Positions 1 through 7,744 of a DNA stretch of 64,000 nucleotides are shown one piece after another. Every line of letters starts with the position of its first letter. Positions within the stretch are counted from its first letter, which is position 1. The notes below the pieces were generated by a model. The model worked only from the letters and a program-made list of their open reading frames with translations. It had not been told where the DNA came from and made no database searches. Source of the DNA: Denitrobaculum tricleocarpae (GTDB taxonomy: Bacteria; Pseudomonadota; Alphaproteobacteria; Kiloniellales; Kiloniellaceae); the NCBI RefSeq assembly GCF_007004665.1, contig NZ_ML660054.1, forward strand, positions 558,001-622,000, written 5' to 3'. The translations under genes and the position numbers were made by a program.

Positions 1-944
1 TCTTACCCTATCCTCTAGATAATCACTTTCATCAAATGGAATTGTTTTTTTCTGAAATGGAGGGTCAGTCGGATAGCACCTCAGTTCAGATCGCAAATCT
101 TATGCGTATCAATGCGCCGGCAGGTACGCCTTTGCTACACGGATTTATGTCCGATGCAGTCGCCGTCACTAGATTCTCTGACCAAAAGAATGGAGTCACA
201 CCGAAGAACCGCGATCAAGCATCGTTCAACTTGGCATCCTCAATGATAAAGTCCGATGCACATGCCAGATATGTATCGGAACTGGTCGGAGCCGATATAG
301 ATGTCATGTCCATCTGCAACGAAATTCGTAACGACATGACATCCGATGGATTGGCATACCATGCTGCTGTCCTGTGGGATGTCGAAAACAGGCAGCGCAG
401 ATACATTGCAGGACACCTACCTATGCTCGGTCAGAAGTATGATGTCATTGCGCCTTTCTACGATGAGAAGTTAATGTCGATATGGTTTTCGTTACCTCGG
501 ATTAGTCTAGACGAACGATATCTGCAACGCCAACAACTGGCGAAGCTGTATCCGAACTTAGCAAAAATTCCCCATTCGGAAGAAACCGCCCCAATCACAC
601 CAAGTTTGTCGAATCAATTACGGTTACTTATCGACTCTGTATTGCGCAAATCGTTTATCCCAACTTACCAAAAAATTGTTGGTTATAGAACGTCGAATAT
701 TTGGTCGTTAAGTGGAGGAATGGCGACAAATGAACAACGTTTAAAGATGCAAAGTCTTTTTTTAGGCAACCTCGATGAAACGGAACAAGTTTTGGGTTTG
801 AACTCCTTCAACAACGACAGTGTGGCATCTTACTTTGAACGCGGGCCTTCCTCTGGAGACTACATCACTCCGAGAATTGTTTTTCAGACGAGTGCATATG
901 CAAAATGGTTAGCAACTTCACTAGGCAACTCAACAAAAACCTAA
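1..944 (+). CDS. Asparagine synthase-like protein, C-terminal part (5' end outside window)
   Basis: The frame is open to the left edge: the codons before the first Met (position 36) read LPYPLDNHFHQ, so the gene begins upstream and this is its C-terminal part. The segment around residues 120-165 counted from that Met (RQRRYIAGHLPMLGQ, then DVIAPFYDEKLMSIWFSLP) has the look of the asparagine-synthase C-terminal fold: a conserved Arg, a proline-led helix and a hydrophobic helix ending in LP. The PP-loop ATP site would lie upstream and cannot be checked. Such proteins amidate aspartate or act on peptides or surface glycans. Base composition is distinctly AT-rich compared with the rest of the window, as in the next gene, pointing to acquired DNA. 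Specific function unknown. Confidence 0.6.
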   Translation, partial: LPYPLDNHFHQMELFFSEMEGQSDSTSVQIANLMRINAPAGTPLLHGFMSDAVAVTRFSDQKNGVTPKNRDQASFNLASSMIKSDAHARYVSELVGADIDVMSICNEIRNDMTSDGLAYHAAVLWDVENRQRRYIAGHLPMLGQKYDVIAPFYDEKLMSIWFSLPRISLDERYLQRQQLAKLYPNLAKIPHSEETAPITPSLSNQLRLLIDSVLRKSFIPTYQKIVGYRTSNIWSLSGGMATNEQRLKMQSLFLGNLDETEQVLGLNSFNNDSVASYFERGPSSGDYITPRIVFQTSAYAKWLATSLGNSTKT

Positions 945-955
945 TGCCTGGGTAT

Positions 956-3079
956 TTACCAAACGGCAGTGATGACACTACGAACTGTTGTAAAACCAAC
1001 TACGGAAACTCGACCAAACATACCTGGGTAAGGTAATTGAGTGCTTGATCGTGTAAACCTGCCAAACGCGCCACTTTCTAACATATCTTGCAATGCCGCA
1101 CCCACCGCCGATCCAAATTGCTGATAGTTGGATAAGCTATTAGAGCCGCGACGCGGTTCAAGAGTTGCTCCCTCAATACCATGGTTGATCTTATAATAAT
1201 ACGTGGTGAAACCGCTTGGTGCAGTGTTTTCTTGCTGTGTAATGTTTCCGCTGTAGCGCGCATCTACAGCATCGCTGAACTCAATCGCAACACTCGTAGG
1301 ATCTCTAAAGATACGATCATCCGTGCTCCATGTCAGGTTATGGAAATCGATTATGAAGTCGAGTTCGTTATTCAAATCTGATGTAATCCAGTTCCTAACA
1401 TTGCGACTCGCCTCTAAATCAAAGTCACCCCAATCACGATTTAGGTTCTTATGTGCGAACGTACCAGTGAACTCCGAACCAACTGGATGCCCCAGAAACA
1501 ATCCGGTCGAATTAACCCAGACAACGAATACTTCAAAATTTCGCCTGACGTCAGCCGCCTCGTTGCTCGAGCCAATCAACCAATCCACAAACCCTTTCAC
1601 TGCCCATTTCGCAACCATTTCACCAGAATGAACATTGGCAAACGCAAGTATCCGCAACTTAGCGCCTATCTTAGGGTGTACCAAAACAGAGTCATCTGCA
1701 ATCCTGAGCGCGTGTTGCTTCAATGGGCCCGAGATACGCCCGTTTTCATCCTCAATTGAGGTCAAAGTCGATATCGATCCGTCCGTTTCGGCCCCGCTCG
1801 TAGGCGTCACAAATGGACTGCTCAGCCACTCACCTATGTCGTTAACAACATCTCCATAGTAATAACCCGGCTGATCAGCCACATATATGTCCGGTGTACT
1901 AAAACTAGAATTATTGGAGGCAGACAACGTGCCATTCGCTAGCACGTTATTGTCGAAGAGAGTCCACTCTTCTTTGCTACCTAATACGGGACGCCACCAT
2001 AATTTCGTTTCGGGCGTAAATTTTTGATCAAAATCGAAGTCCGTTTCGGACAATCGGAACTCAATTGAGTTTACGCTGTTAACACCACTGACTAACGCCT
2101 GCACCGTCAGCCAATCATTTCCGGCGTTACGATATGGGAATTTTCGAGGGACCAGAGTTACTGTGGCATCTAAGCCAGAAAGCTGAACCGAACTTGCTCC
2201 TGCATCGAGCGTCGCGCCGTCAAATTCTCCACTGACTCCCACATCAGCAACTGGTGGAACTACCGTTGAGGTCAGCAATTGAGCTGGAACGCTCAAGCTT
2301 GATTGCCCCGAAAGAACGCTCTGACCAGAAGGCGTGGAGTTCGTAACTGATATTGTTTGCCTCAAAGAGGTCAAACGAGTCGAAGTCGACGCTAAGCCAT
2401 AGGTAGGATCTAGCGCTTGATTTACATTTGATAGACTGGCGGTATTTGTGTTGCCGCCTATCACTGAGTTCCAATTGGAGAGGTAAGTTGTAGTTGGCTT
2501 GAGAAGAAAATCGTTGTTGGAGAATATTGCATCAGGTGGCAATCCTAACTCAAACTGAGATACTTCGGATTCGTCTGCAACGCGATCAACCAGAGCAAAC
2601 CTAGCTATTTGTCCATTGATACCTCTATCAAGATGGGCTCGGTTTCCAATACATACATCACCATTAGTGGCGCCTAAGTTAGAGCCGGTTGAACCACCAA
2701 AAATAGCCTGCGAAACACCATTCACGTAAATCTTTGTGTTTAGCACAGAAGGCGCTGAACAGTCCGAACAAGTCCAAACAATTCGATTCCATTGGCCAAC
2801 GGTTAGTACATCACTTGCGGTATACGCTTGACCGGTAACAGCACCAAAGTGAGCGGCGCGAACACTATTGTTTGTACCGCCTTCATCAGATAGCTGAAGA
2901 AGAAAATTTTGGAAGGTATCTTGCCCACTATTTCTGGTGGCACTAAAAAAATCATTGTTGATTTGAAACGCACTACCTGGCAAGAAAAAATCTAGAAGTA
3001 TTGATTTTGCACCAGCGTTCAAGTTTCCAACGTTGCTGTAAACGACGCGAGATGAAGTACCATTAAACTCAAGAGCCAT
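956..3079 (-). CDS. LamG-like lectin + M14 zinc carboxypeptidase protein, probable tail-fibre/adhesin
   Basis: A 707-residue protein. Residues 1-185 look like a concanavalin A/LamG fold (MALEFNGTSSRVVY start; WNRIVW and KIYVNG strands; GQIARFALVDRV end), as often seen in phage tail fibres. A middle beta-rich linker runs to about 430. Residues 440-670 carry M14 carboxypeptidase features: Zn-binding NVHSGE (H near 482, E near 485), an NLNRDW segment (N/R near 545-547), a third Zn ligand in DFHN (H near 579) and a candidate catalytic Glu in ATLEP (near 638). It is the last gene of the leftward phage-type set, 12 bp after the structural gene at 3092. No signal peptide is visible, which fits a virion protein. 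AT-rich relative to its phage neighbours, so probably a late acquisition. Role in degrading or binding a host surface peptide is inference. Confidence 0.7.
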   Translation of the reverse strand: MALEFNGTSSRVVYSNVGNLNAGAKSILLDFFLPGSAFQINNDFFSATRNSGQDTFQNFLLQLSDEGGTNNSVRAAHFGAVTGQAYTASDVLTVGQWNRIVWTCSDCSAPSVLNTKIYVNGVSQAIFGGSTGSNLGATNGDVCIGNRAHLDRGINGQIARFALVDRVADESEVSQFELGLPPDAIFSNNDFLLKPTTTYLSNWNSVIGGNTNTASLSNVNQALDPTYGLASTSTRLTSLRQTISVTNSTPSGQSVLSGQSSLSVPAQLLTSTVVPPVADVGVSGEFDGATLDAGASSVQLSGLDATVTLVPRKFPYRNAGNDWLTVQALVSGVNSVNSIEFRLSETDFDFDQKFTPETKLWWRPVLGSKEEWTLFDNNVLANGTLSASNNSSFSTPDIYVADQPGYYYGDVVNDIGEWLSSPFVTPTSGAETDGSISTLTSIEDENGRISGPLKQHALRIADDSVLVHPKIGAKLRILAFANVHSGEMVAKWAVKGFVDWLIGSSNEAADVRRNFEVFVVWVNSTGLFLGHPVGSEFTGTFAHKNLNRDWGDFDLEASRNVRNWITSDLNNELDFIIDFHNLTWSTDDRIFRDPTSVAIEFSDAVDARYSGNITQQENTAPSGFTTYYYKINHGIEGATLEPRRGSNSLSNYQQFGSAVGAALQDMLESGAFGRFTRSSTQLPYPGMFGRVSVVGFTTVRSVITAVW

Positions 3080-3091
3080 CCCACCCCACTC

Positions 3092-3517
3092 CTAAGCAGA
3101 TTCAAGTTCGTCGACGTTCCACGAGGTAATCGTCACCAGGGCGTTGGCGCTGATTGCCAGGTTGTCGATTTCCATCTCGCCGCCTCCGCCGGCGACTGAA
3201 ATAGCGCCGTCCTGGACCGGGTTAGCGTCGCCGTCGTAAGCTCTGAACCAGCCGGCGGTGCCGGCGGCGCTGGCGTTGGCGCTGGGCACGCCGTTGAGGG
3301 TGGCACGTGCGCCCGGGCTCTGATCGACGGCGTCGCCAAAGGCAGGGGTCTGCAGCGGAATCGTAACCAGGACCATCCCGGTCGCCGGCGCGTCGCCAAA
3401 GGCCGGCTGAGTTCCACTGCGCAGCTCAATGTATCCGGGCCCTGTGCCGGCATCCAGGCGGTCAACCTGCGCATTGCAGCGCGCCAACGCAGCGGCATTT
3501 GGAATTCGTGTGACCAT
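3092..3517 (-). CDS. Small phage structural-type protein
   Basis: A 141-residue protein starting MVTRIPNAAALARCNAQVDRLDAG, with a Gly/Ala-rich body and the pattern 'GWFRAYDG...VQDGAISVAGGGGEMEI...ISANALVTITSW'. This matches a common family of small phage structural proteins that sit next to tail-fibre genes (recognised by pattern). The start follows AAGGAA (positions 3526-3531 on the minus strand). GC-rich, unlike the AT-rich gene that follows it. No enzymatic motif is visible. Role in the virion is inferred from family pattern and position. Confidence 0.6.
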   Translation of the reverse strand: MVTRIPNAAALARCNAQVDRLDAGTGPGYIELRSGTQPAFGDAPATGMVLVTIPLQTPAFGDAVDQSPGARATLNGVPSANASAAGTAGWFRAYDGDANPVQDGAISVAGGGGEMEIDNLAISANALVTITSWNVDELESA

Positions 3518-3773
3518 GATTGTGTTCCTTTCTTATCTGGTTTGGATTTGATAACGGCAAGCCTTGCAACCGGCACGCCTCGCCCGTGCGCGGAACGCAC
3601 GCGCCGGCCGGCAACGCCTGATGCCACTGCCCAGTGATGTCAAAGCGGTGAAGTCTTGGTTTGAAACCGGGAGTGGCTGCGGCGTCTTGGGGCTACGCCT
3701 GAACCGCACGTCCCGAAGCCCGGCGGTCGGCCTGGAGAGACCGAAAACACGAAGGCAATAGGATGGAAACCTC

Positions 3774-4226
3774 TCAGAGGCGGGTAAAGTTGAAGCTGGC
3801 CTCCAGGCCTTCGGCTGCGGTGACCGCCGAGAGCGCGACGCTCAGTTTGTCGCCTGTGGCAAAATCGTTGTCGTTGCCCGTTCCCAGTGCGGGCGCCTGC
3901 CCCGCCGTTGTCACCGCCACTGCATTCAGACCGCTCAGATCCACGCCGTTTTTCCTGACCGCCAGGCTCAGGTTACCCGCTGCCAGATCGAAATCGACGG
4001 AATCCAGCCGTGCGGCAGCCGGCATTTTGAAAACCAGTGTCACTTCGCCCCCGCCTGGATTGGGTTCGAAGTAGCTGACCGCGGCCTTCTGACCCGCCAG
4101 ATTGATCGGAATCGCGGTCTTCAGGGATTGCCCGGTCATAGCTCTGGACTGACCGCCCTGGGTCAGCGCGATCAAATCCGTATCGCCCAGAACGCTCGTC
4201 GTGGCGAGCTCGGAAAACTTCGTCAT
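3774..4226 (-). CDS. Phage structural-type protein with tail-associated N-terminal motif
   Basis: A 150-residue protein. The first 45 residues (MTKFSELATTSVLGDTDLIA, then QGGQSRAMTGQSLK) match the short 'SELP...DTDLIPIvQGG.t..aT..qLk' module at the N terminus of many phage tail and tail-fibre proteins, where it is thought to attach the protein to the particle. The remainder is beta-rich (FKMPAAARLDSVDFDLAAGN, AVRKNGVDLSGLNAVA) and resembles small head-fibre or tail-decoration domains. It begins 4 bp after the stop of the preceding small gene (4230). A 256 bp stretch with no good ORF separates it from the next gene on the left. Exact role unknown. Confidence 0.55.
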   Translation of the reverse strand: MTKFSELATTSVLGDTDLIALTQGGQSRAMTGQSLKTAIPINLAGQKAAVSYFEPNPGGGEVTLVFKMPAAARLDSVDFDLAAGNLSLAVRKNGVDLSGLNAVAVTTAGQAPALGTGNDNDFATGDKLSVALSAVTAAEGLEASFNFTRL

Positions 4227-4229
4227 GCT

Positions 4230-4406
4230 TTACTCCGTTGTAAAATTCATGCCGGCCTCGGTGGTCAGATTGCTGCCCGCTTCCGTCTGTATCACCGCAT
4301 CGGCGACATAAGGCGCCCGCGCGCCGCCGCGATAGCCGGGCCGTTCGTCAACGCGCCAGGCGCACTCGCCAGACGCGGGTGTCGTCGCTGCGAAAGCGAC
4401 CGTCAT
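4230..4406 (-). CDS. 58-residue phage protein, translationally coupled
   Basis: A short gene encoding 58 residues (starts MTVAFAATTPASGECAWRVD, ends MNFTTE). Its ATG (4404-4406) overlaps the TGA stop of the upstream gene (4403-4405) in an ATGA arrangement, and its TAA is 3 bp before the start of the next gene, so it fits tightly into the leftward phage operon. No recognised domain. The start/stop overlap is the main reason to believe it; codon use (GC-rich third positions) agrees with its neighbours. Confidence 0.55.
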   Translation of the reverse strand: MTVAFAATTPASGECAWRVDERPGYRGGARAPYVADAVIQTEAGSNLTTEAGMNFTTE

Positions 4407-4678
4407 GGGATCTGCGAAACCCGGGCATAGAGACCACCTGGGGTCCCGCCTGTCACATCGGCGCGAATCCGCCCGGCGCCCAACTCAAAATTTGCCAGAC
4501 CCGGACTGCCCAGCGTCACCTCGCTCCCCACATCCAGTGCTGTCGCTCCGTCGGGCCCCAGGTATTGTAAGGTTACCGCCGCACCGCCGAAGGCGCCGGT
4601 GACGGAAAACGTGCCGCGTCCGCCATTCCAGTTCCGCCATCCGGCGTTCTCGTTATTCGTGATCAGATTGAGTGTCAT
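4403..4678 (-). CDS. Small phage structural-type protein
   Basis: A 91-residue protein (MTLNLITNNENAGWRNWNGG...) with a compact beta-rich pattern: GTFSVTGAFGGAAVTLQYLG, GSEVTLGSPGLANFELGAG, then IRADVTG and LYARVSQIP. The layout resembles short phage proteins that describe a single beta-sandwich (head or tail decoration). It overlaps the next small gene by an ATGA start/stop. No catalytic motif. The product is only recognised as phage-like from composition and position between terminase and tail-type genes. Confidence 0.5.
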   Translation of the reverse strand: MTLNLITNNENAGWRNWNGGRGTFSVTGAFGGAAVTLQYLGPDGATALDVGSEVTLGSPGLANFELGAGRIRADVTGGTPGGLYARVSQIP

Positions 4679-4737
4679 ACTTGCTTATTCCTTTCGTTGC
4701 CTACTCCGCCGGACCGCGCCTGATCGCCAGCGCCCTC

Positions 4738-4947
4738 TCATTCTCCGAGCAGCCGCTTGCGCGCCGTGCTGGCATTGGTGGTCAGACCCTCGCCCCCGGT
4801 CAGGATCGTCGAGGCACGCCCCCGGGCCTTGCGCTGCCGTTCCCGCTCCGCGGCCGCCGCTGCCTGAACTTCGCTATCGTCCTTTTCCGGTGGCGGCGGC
4901 GGTGGTGGCGGTGCTTTGGGTTTTTTCGGTGAAATCAGTCCACCCAT
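4738..4947 (-). CDS. Proline-rich small phage protein next to terminase
   Basis: A 69-residue protein with an MGGLISPKKPKAPPPPPPPP leader, an Ala/Glu/Arg-rich helix and the end RGRASTILTGGEGLTTNAST followed by ARKRLLGE. The RGRASTILTGG...ARK.LLG signature is typical of small virion-associated proteins encoded beside the terminase/portal genes of podophage-like elements (pattern recognised; function in that family is not established). It lies 25 bp downstream of the terminase nuclease ORF. Its presence argues that the region derives from a tailed phage with a short-tailed-phage gene order. Confidence 0.7.
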   Translation of the reverse strand: MGGLISPKKPKAPPPPPPPPEKDDSEVQAAAAAERERQRKARGRASTILTGGEGLTTNASTARKRLLGE

Positions 4948-4972
4948 GGTTCACTCTCCAAATAAAGTTATG

Positions 4973-5713
4973 TCACTCGAACAGATCGTAATCGCTTCGC
5001 GCCAGTGCCGCGCGCTTACGCCGGATTGAGGGCACCGCGAAGCGCAGGCTCATCAGGCCGTAGCGGGTCGCCGCCATCAGGTCGTCGAACTCCTTCACCA
5101 CCTTGCCGTCCTTGCGGTGATAGAGATTAAACTCGCTGAACCATTCGTTCAGATGGGCAAAAACCTTCAGACGGCCGGTCTGCATGCGCTCCAGCAGGAT
5201 CATCAGTCCCGCCTCGACGCCGTTCGATCCGTCCGGGAACTGCGCGTGCGTCTTCAGCATGGCGAGTCCCTGATCCCGGTAAACTTCGGCCAGCATGCGC
5301 CCGCTGCCCTTGTCGTGCTGCAGGCCGTCGTGGGGCCAGGCCCAGGACAGGCTCCGCCCCCAGGATTTCAGGGCCGCCGCATGGATCACCGGCGTCTCCC
5401 GCTTGGCCTTGTAGGCATGGGTCACGTAAAGACAGTCCGCATCGCGGTCCCAGGCCAGCTTGACCGCGGCTGTGGGGTGATCCCACCCGAAATCCAGCGC
5501 GCCAATGACCGGCCAGTGCGCAGGGATCTCAAAGGGCGGACTGGTTATTGCTTCATCGCTGACCGGAAAGATGCGACCGGAACCCAGGACCGGTATGCCC
5601 TTTGCTCTGGCGTCGCGCTCGTGTGCCGGGTAGCTCCGAATGATCGCCTGGCGCTGATCTTCGTCGTAGTGCTCCGCGTCCCAGATGGTCATGGTGGTGA
5701 CGTGCCGCGACAT
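4973..5713 (-). CDS. Terminase large subunit, C-terminal nuclease part (split gene)
   Basis: A 246-residue ORF whose sequence is the second half of a phage terminase large subunit. The RNase H-like nuclease starts at about residue 68 with ALDFGWDHPTA (D74 a likely metal ligand), and another acidic cluster KEFDDLMAATRYG follows near 210. The N-terminal stretch (MTIWDAEHYDEDQ...YPAHERDARAKGIPVLGSGRIFP) is the usual linker between ATPase and nuclease domains, so the ATG at 5713 is probably not a native start. In-frame codons upstream read RLYSRGEELAP back to a TGA. The ATPase half is the next ORF upstream in another frame. The nuclease cleaves DNA during head filling. Confidence 0.8.
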   Translation of the reverse strand: MSRHVTTMTIWDAEHYDEDQRQAIIRSYPAHERDARAKGIPVLGSGRIFPVSDEAITSPPFEIPAHWPVIGALDFGWDHPTAAVKLAWDRDADCLYVTHAYKAKRETPVIHAAALKSWGRSLSWAWPHDGLQHDKGSGRMLAEVYRDQGLAMLKTHAQFPDGSNGVEAGLMILLERMQTGRLKVFAHLNEWFSEFNLYHRKDGKVVKEFDDLMAATRYGLMSLRFAVPSIRRKRAALARSDYDLFE

Positions 5714-5718
5714 GGGCG

Positions 5719-6402
5719 CTAATTCCTCGCCCCTGGAGTAAAGCCGTCAGCGGGCATTGTGTCGCCGTCCGGCTCGGAGTCCGAAAGGAACAGCCGCACA
5801 ACCTCGGACATGCCCAGCAGGGGCGTAAAGGTGATGATGGTCATGCCGCTGGTCGCGTTGGTCCGGGTCAGGCCTTCGGAGTAAATATCGAGCGGAGGCT
5901 CCTCATCGAACCAGACACCGTCCAGGGTCTCGCCCTGCCACTTCTCCCGGCCCTTTTCATAAGACTTGAACGCCAGGGTCGACGCTCCGCCGCTGCTGTG
6001 CCGAACCACGATGCCATCGACCGTATCCGCACCGCTCCGCGCGGCACTGGTGCTCAGGATAGCGTCCCCGGGGAGCGCCGCCGTGCCCCAGGCGTCCCTG
6101 CGCTGCGGCGGCCCCAGCAGCATGCGCTGCGGATTGTCCCGCGTGGATTCCGCCGTCACGCCCGCCGCCCAAAGACGCACGGGTCGCGCGAAGCGCCGCC
6201 CCCGCCACCAATCCGGATAACGGCCGGTCAGATGCATCGCCCACTCCGACGCACCAGCCAGTGTCTTACCCAACTGATTGCCTGCCATGAAGAGGCGCTC
6301 GCGGTGCGCCGCACCTGCATCGTGAAACCGGCGTTGCTTGTCGTAGGGCCGGTAGCGGCTCAGTTCATTCTTTTCCAGCCGCCTCAGCTTCTCGCGCTTC
6401 AA
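5719..6402 (-). CDS. Terminase large subunit, N-terminal ATPase part (split gene)
   Basis: Contains the packaging ATPase: Walker A-type GNQLGKT (residues 41-47 from a TTG at 6402) and Walker B VWFDEE (about 163-168), preceded by RYRPYDKQRRFHDAG, typical of this family. The frame stays open further upstream to 6606, but that part overlaps the small-subunit gene in another frame and looks non-coding, so a TTG near 6402 is proposed; no strong ribosome site marks it. The ORF ends DGFTPGARN-stop at 5719, exactly where the nuclease half continues in another frame. A -1 slip at GGC-TTT-ACT (about 5734-5742) would join them. Either a frameshift mutation, sequencing error or programmed slip. Confidence 0.75.
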   Translation of the reverse strand: MKREKLRRLEKNELSRYRPYDKQRRFHDAGAAHRERLFMAGNQLGKTLAGASEWAMHLTGRYPDWWRGRRFARPVRLWAAGVTAESTRDNPQRMLLGPPQRRDAWGTAALPGDAILSTSAARSGADTVDGIVVRHSSGGASTLAFKSYEKGREKWQGETLDGVWFDEEPPLDIYSEGLTRTNATSGMTIITFTPLLGMSEVVRLFLSDSEPDGDTMPADGFTPGARN

Positions 6403-6973
6403 CGCGAACCTGGATTCCTTCAAGTGCCGCAATCCGCCGCTCAAGATCCCGTTCGAGTTCGTCGAGGTCTTCGTCGCTGAGGTCATCGAAGCCGCCGCCT
6501 TTCCTATCCCGTTTTTCGCCGAACAAACCGAGTTGCCGTCCGAGCAGTTCCAGTGCTTTGTTGGCGACACTGCCCTGTTGACTGTAGCTGCCCACGGTGC
6601 GCCCACTGCGGTCGCGCAGGGGTTTCAGCCCCAGGGAACGCTCGATGTTTTCCACCAGGCATTCGACGATCCAGTCCTTGTCGACGGCGCGCCCGCCACC
6701 GGAGCGCAGCAGGTCTTCCAGCGCGGCCTCTGGGTTCTCCATCCCTGAACCGGCGTCGGGATCATGGCTCTCAAGCGCATCACTGCTGCCCGCCCTATCG
6801 GCGCGCAGTTCATCGATCCGGGCCAGCAGGTCGGCACGCGTGAGCAGCTGCTGCGCTCGCACCTTGGGATTTTCAGTCCGGTAACCCGCCGCCGTGACCG
6901 CGTCCCGGGGCTGCATGCCCGACGCCACCAGGTCGGCAAAAGCCTCCTGGCGGTTGCTTCTCAATCTCGGCAT
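6365..6973 (-). CDS. Terminase small subunit
   Basis: About 202 residues from an ATG at 6973, which has AAGGAG six bases upstream; the longer frame upstream crosses a repeat and is rejected. The N-terminal helix-turn-helix (RQEAFADLVASGMQPRDAVT, AAGYRTENPKVRAQQLLTR) is the classic DNA-recognition domain of phage terminase small subunits. A middle segment (ALEDLLRSGGGRAVDKDWIV, QGSVANKALELLGRQLGLFG) and an acidic, charged tail follow. It recognises the packaging site and hands DNA to the large subunit. It overlaps the start of the large subunit gene by about 38 bp, as is common. Confidence 0.8.
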   Translation of the reverse strand: MPRLRSNRQEAFADLVASGMQPRDAVTAAGYRTENPKVRAQQLLTRADLLARIDELRADRAGSSDALESHDPDAGSGMENPEAALEDLLRSGGGRAVDKDWIVECLVENIERSLGLKPLRDRSGRTVGSYSQQGSVANKALELLGRQLGLFGEKRDRKGGGFDDLSDEDLDELERDLERRIAALEGIQVRVEAREAEAAGKE

Positions 6974-7324
6974 GAAACTCCTTTTGTATCGCGTGCCGGC
7001 CGCCAAAGCGTGCGCACCGCCCACTACGGTTTTCGCAAGCCCGGAAGCTTGCATTCCACCTGTCATTGGGTATTTGAAAGACTGCTTGGTCTTCTGCTCC
7101 AGCTCCAGAAAGCGAAAAACCTCTCCGACCTGAAGCCCCTGCGTCAGAGCAAAAAAAATCCCGCTCCGGTCTTCACCGTCACGAGATACGGACCCATTGG
7201 CCCGACACAAAAATCGCAAATCAGCTTATTTGCGTCAATAGCTTGGGGACAAGACTTATGCCCCAACAAACAAACCACAGAAGCATAATGCCCCATCTGC
7301 AACGAGCGCCGAATCCTTCTTGTC
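6974..7324. other. Intergenic region between immunity-like pseudogene and terminase genes
   Basis: No convincing ORF. It contains direct repeat copy A (7149-7264) with a run of A residues (T on the minus strand) at 7151-7158. Because all genes here run leftward, this gap is the natural place for the promoter of the terminase operon, but no clear -35/-10 pair could be assigned by eye. Confidence 0.4.
7149..7264 (-). repeat. Imperfect direct repeat copy A (pair with 10809-10924)
   Basis: About 115 bp that aligns along its length with 10809-10924: a poly-A run then ATCCCGC-Y-CCGG, a variable stretch, GGACCYATTGGCCCG, CAAAAATCGCAA, and GGCTGGGGACAAG (GCTTGGGGACAAG here), roughly three quarters identical by eye. 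Both copies lie upstream of leftward phage-type genes whose starts also look alike (GGAGTTT..ATG; MPRLRS and MPRFPV). Either a shared regulatory leader (terminator plus promoter) or a recombination repeat. Confidence 0.6.
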
Positions 7325-7729
7325 TCAAAGTGAAGGTGTCGCGGCGGGCTGCTCCTGGATCAATTCGTAAGCTTTCCGGACGGCACTCACGACGTTCTCC
7401 CACTCAGGCTTTTCGATGTACTCCGAATCGCGCATTTCCTCACTATATTTTTCAAAGAAATCGTCAATGGCACCGATCACTTCGTCTACCGCAAGCATCT
7501 CTTCTTCGTTTTTAAGGATGACGCCAATCCAGCTCTCAGAATTCGTCGCCAAATCGGTGTCGTCATAGAGGAACGTCAGAGGGAATTAGAGATTATCGTA
7601 ATCCGTACCCGGTTGTTGGGCACTTTCGGTCCAGGTCCTGCGCTAAAGCTCATGATTGCTCAACTTATTCAGATAATGAATAAGCGTCTCGCGCATCGGG
7701 GATATCTGCAGTTTATTGCATTCAGTCAT
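7325..7729 (-). pseudogene. Broken SCO4402-family immunity-like gene (two in-frame stops)
   Basis: Reading from ATG 7727-7729 the frame gives MTECNKLQISPMRETLIHYL then NKLSNHEL, a TAG (7643-7645), RRTWTESAQQPGTDYDNL, a TAA (7586-7588), then FPLTFLYDDTDLATNSESWI and on to a normal end QEQPAATPSL. All three pieces are in one frame and align end to end with the intact paralogue at 8110-8535 (MTENTKLKYPNMRDELID...HFLYDDTRLSENSDHYIG...EYIEKPEW). So this is a full-length paralogue silenced by two nonsense codons. The downstream 75 residues could in principle still be made from a TTG (7552). It sits in the immunity-like cluster behind the toxin-like ORF. Confidence 0.75.
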
Positions 7730-7744
7730 ATCAGCCTATCGCAT

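Noticed and set aside
3133-3627. 164-codon minus-strand frame overlapping the structural gene at 3092
   Set aside because: Out-of-frame shadow with Arg/Pro-rich low-complexity translation.
5117-5722. Long plus-strand frame (201 codons) opposite the terminase nuclease
   Set aside because: Antisense to a clearly recognisable terminase domain; no protein pattern or ribosome site.
6974-7219. N-terminal extension of the terminase small subunit
   Set aside because: Crosses the direct repeat and lacks the family pattern, whereas ATG 6973 has a strong AAGGAG.
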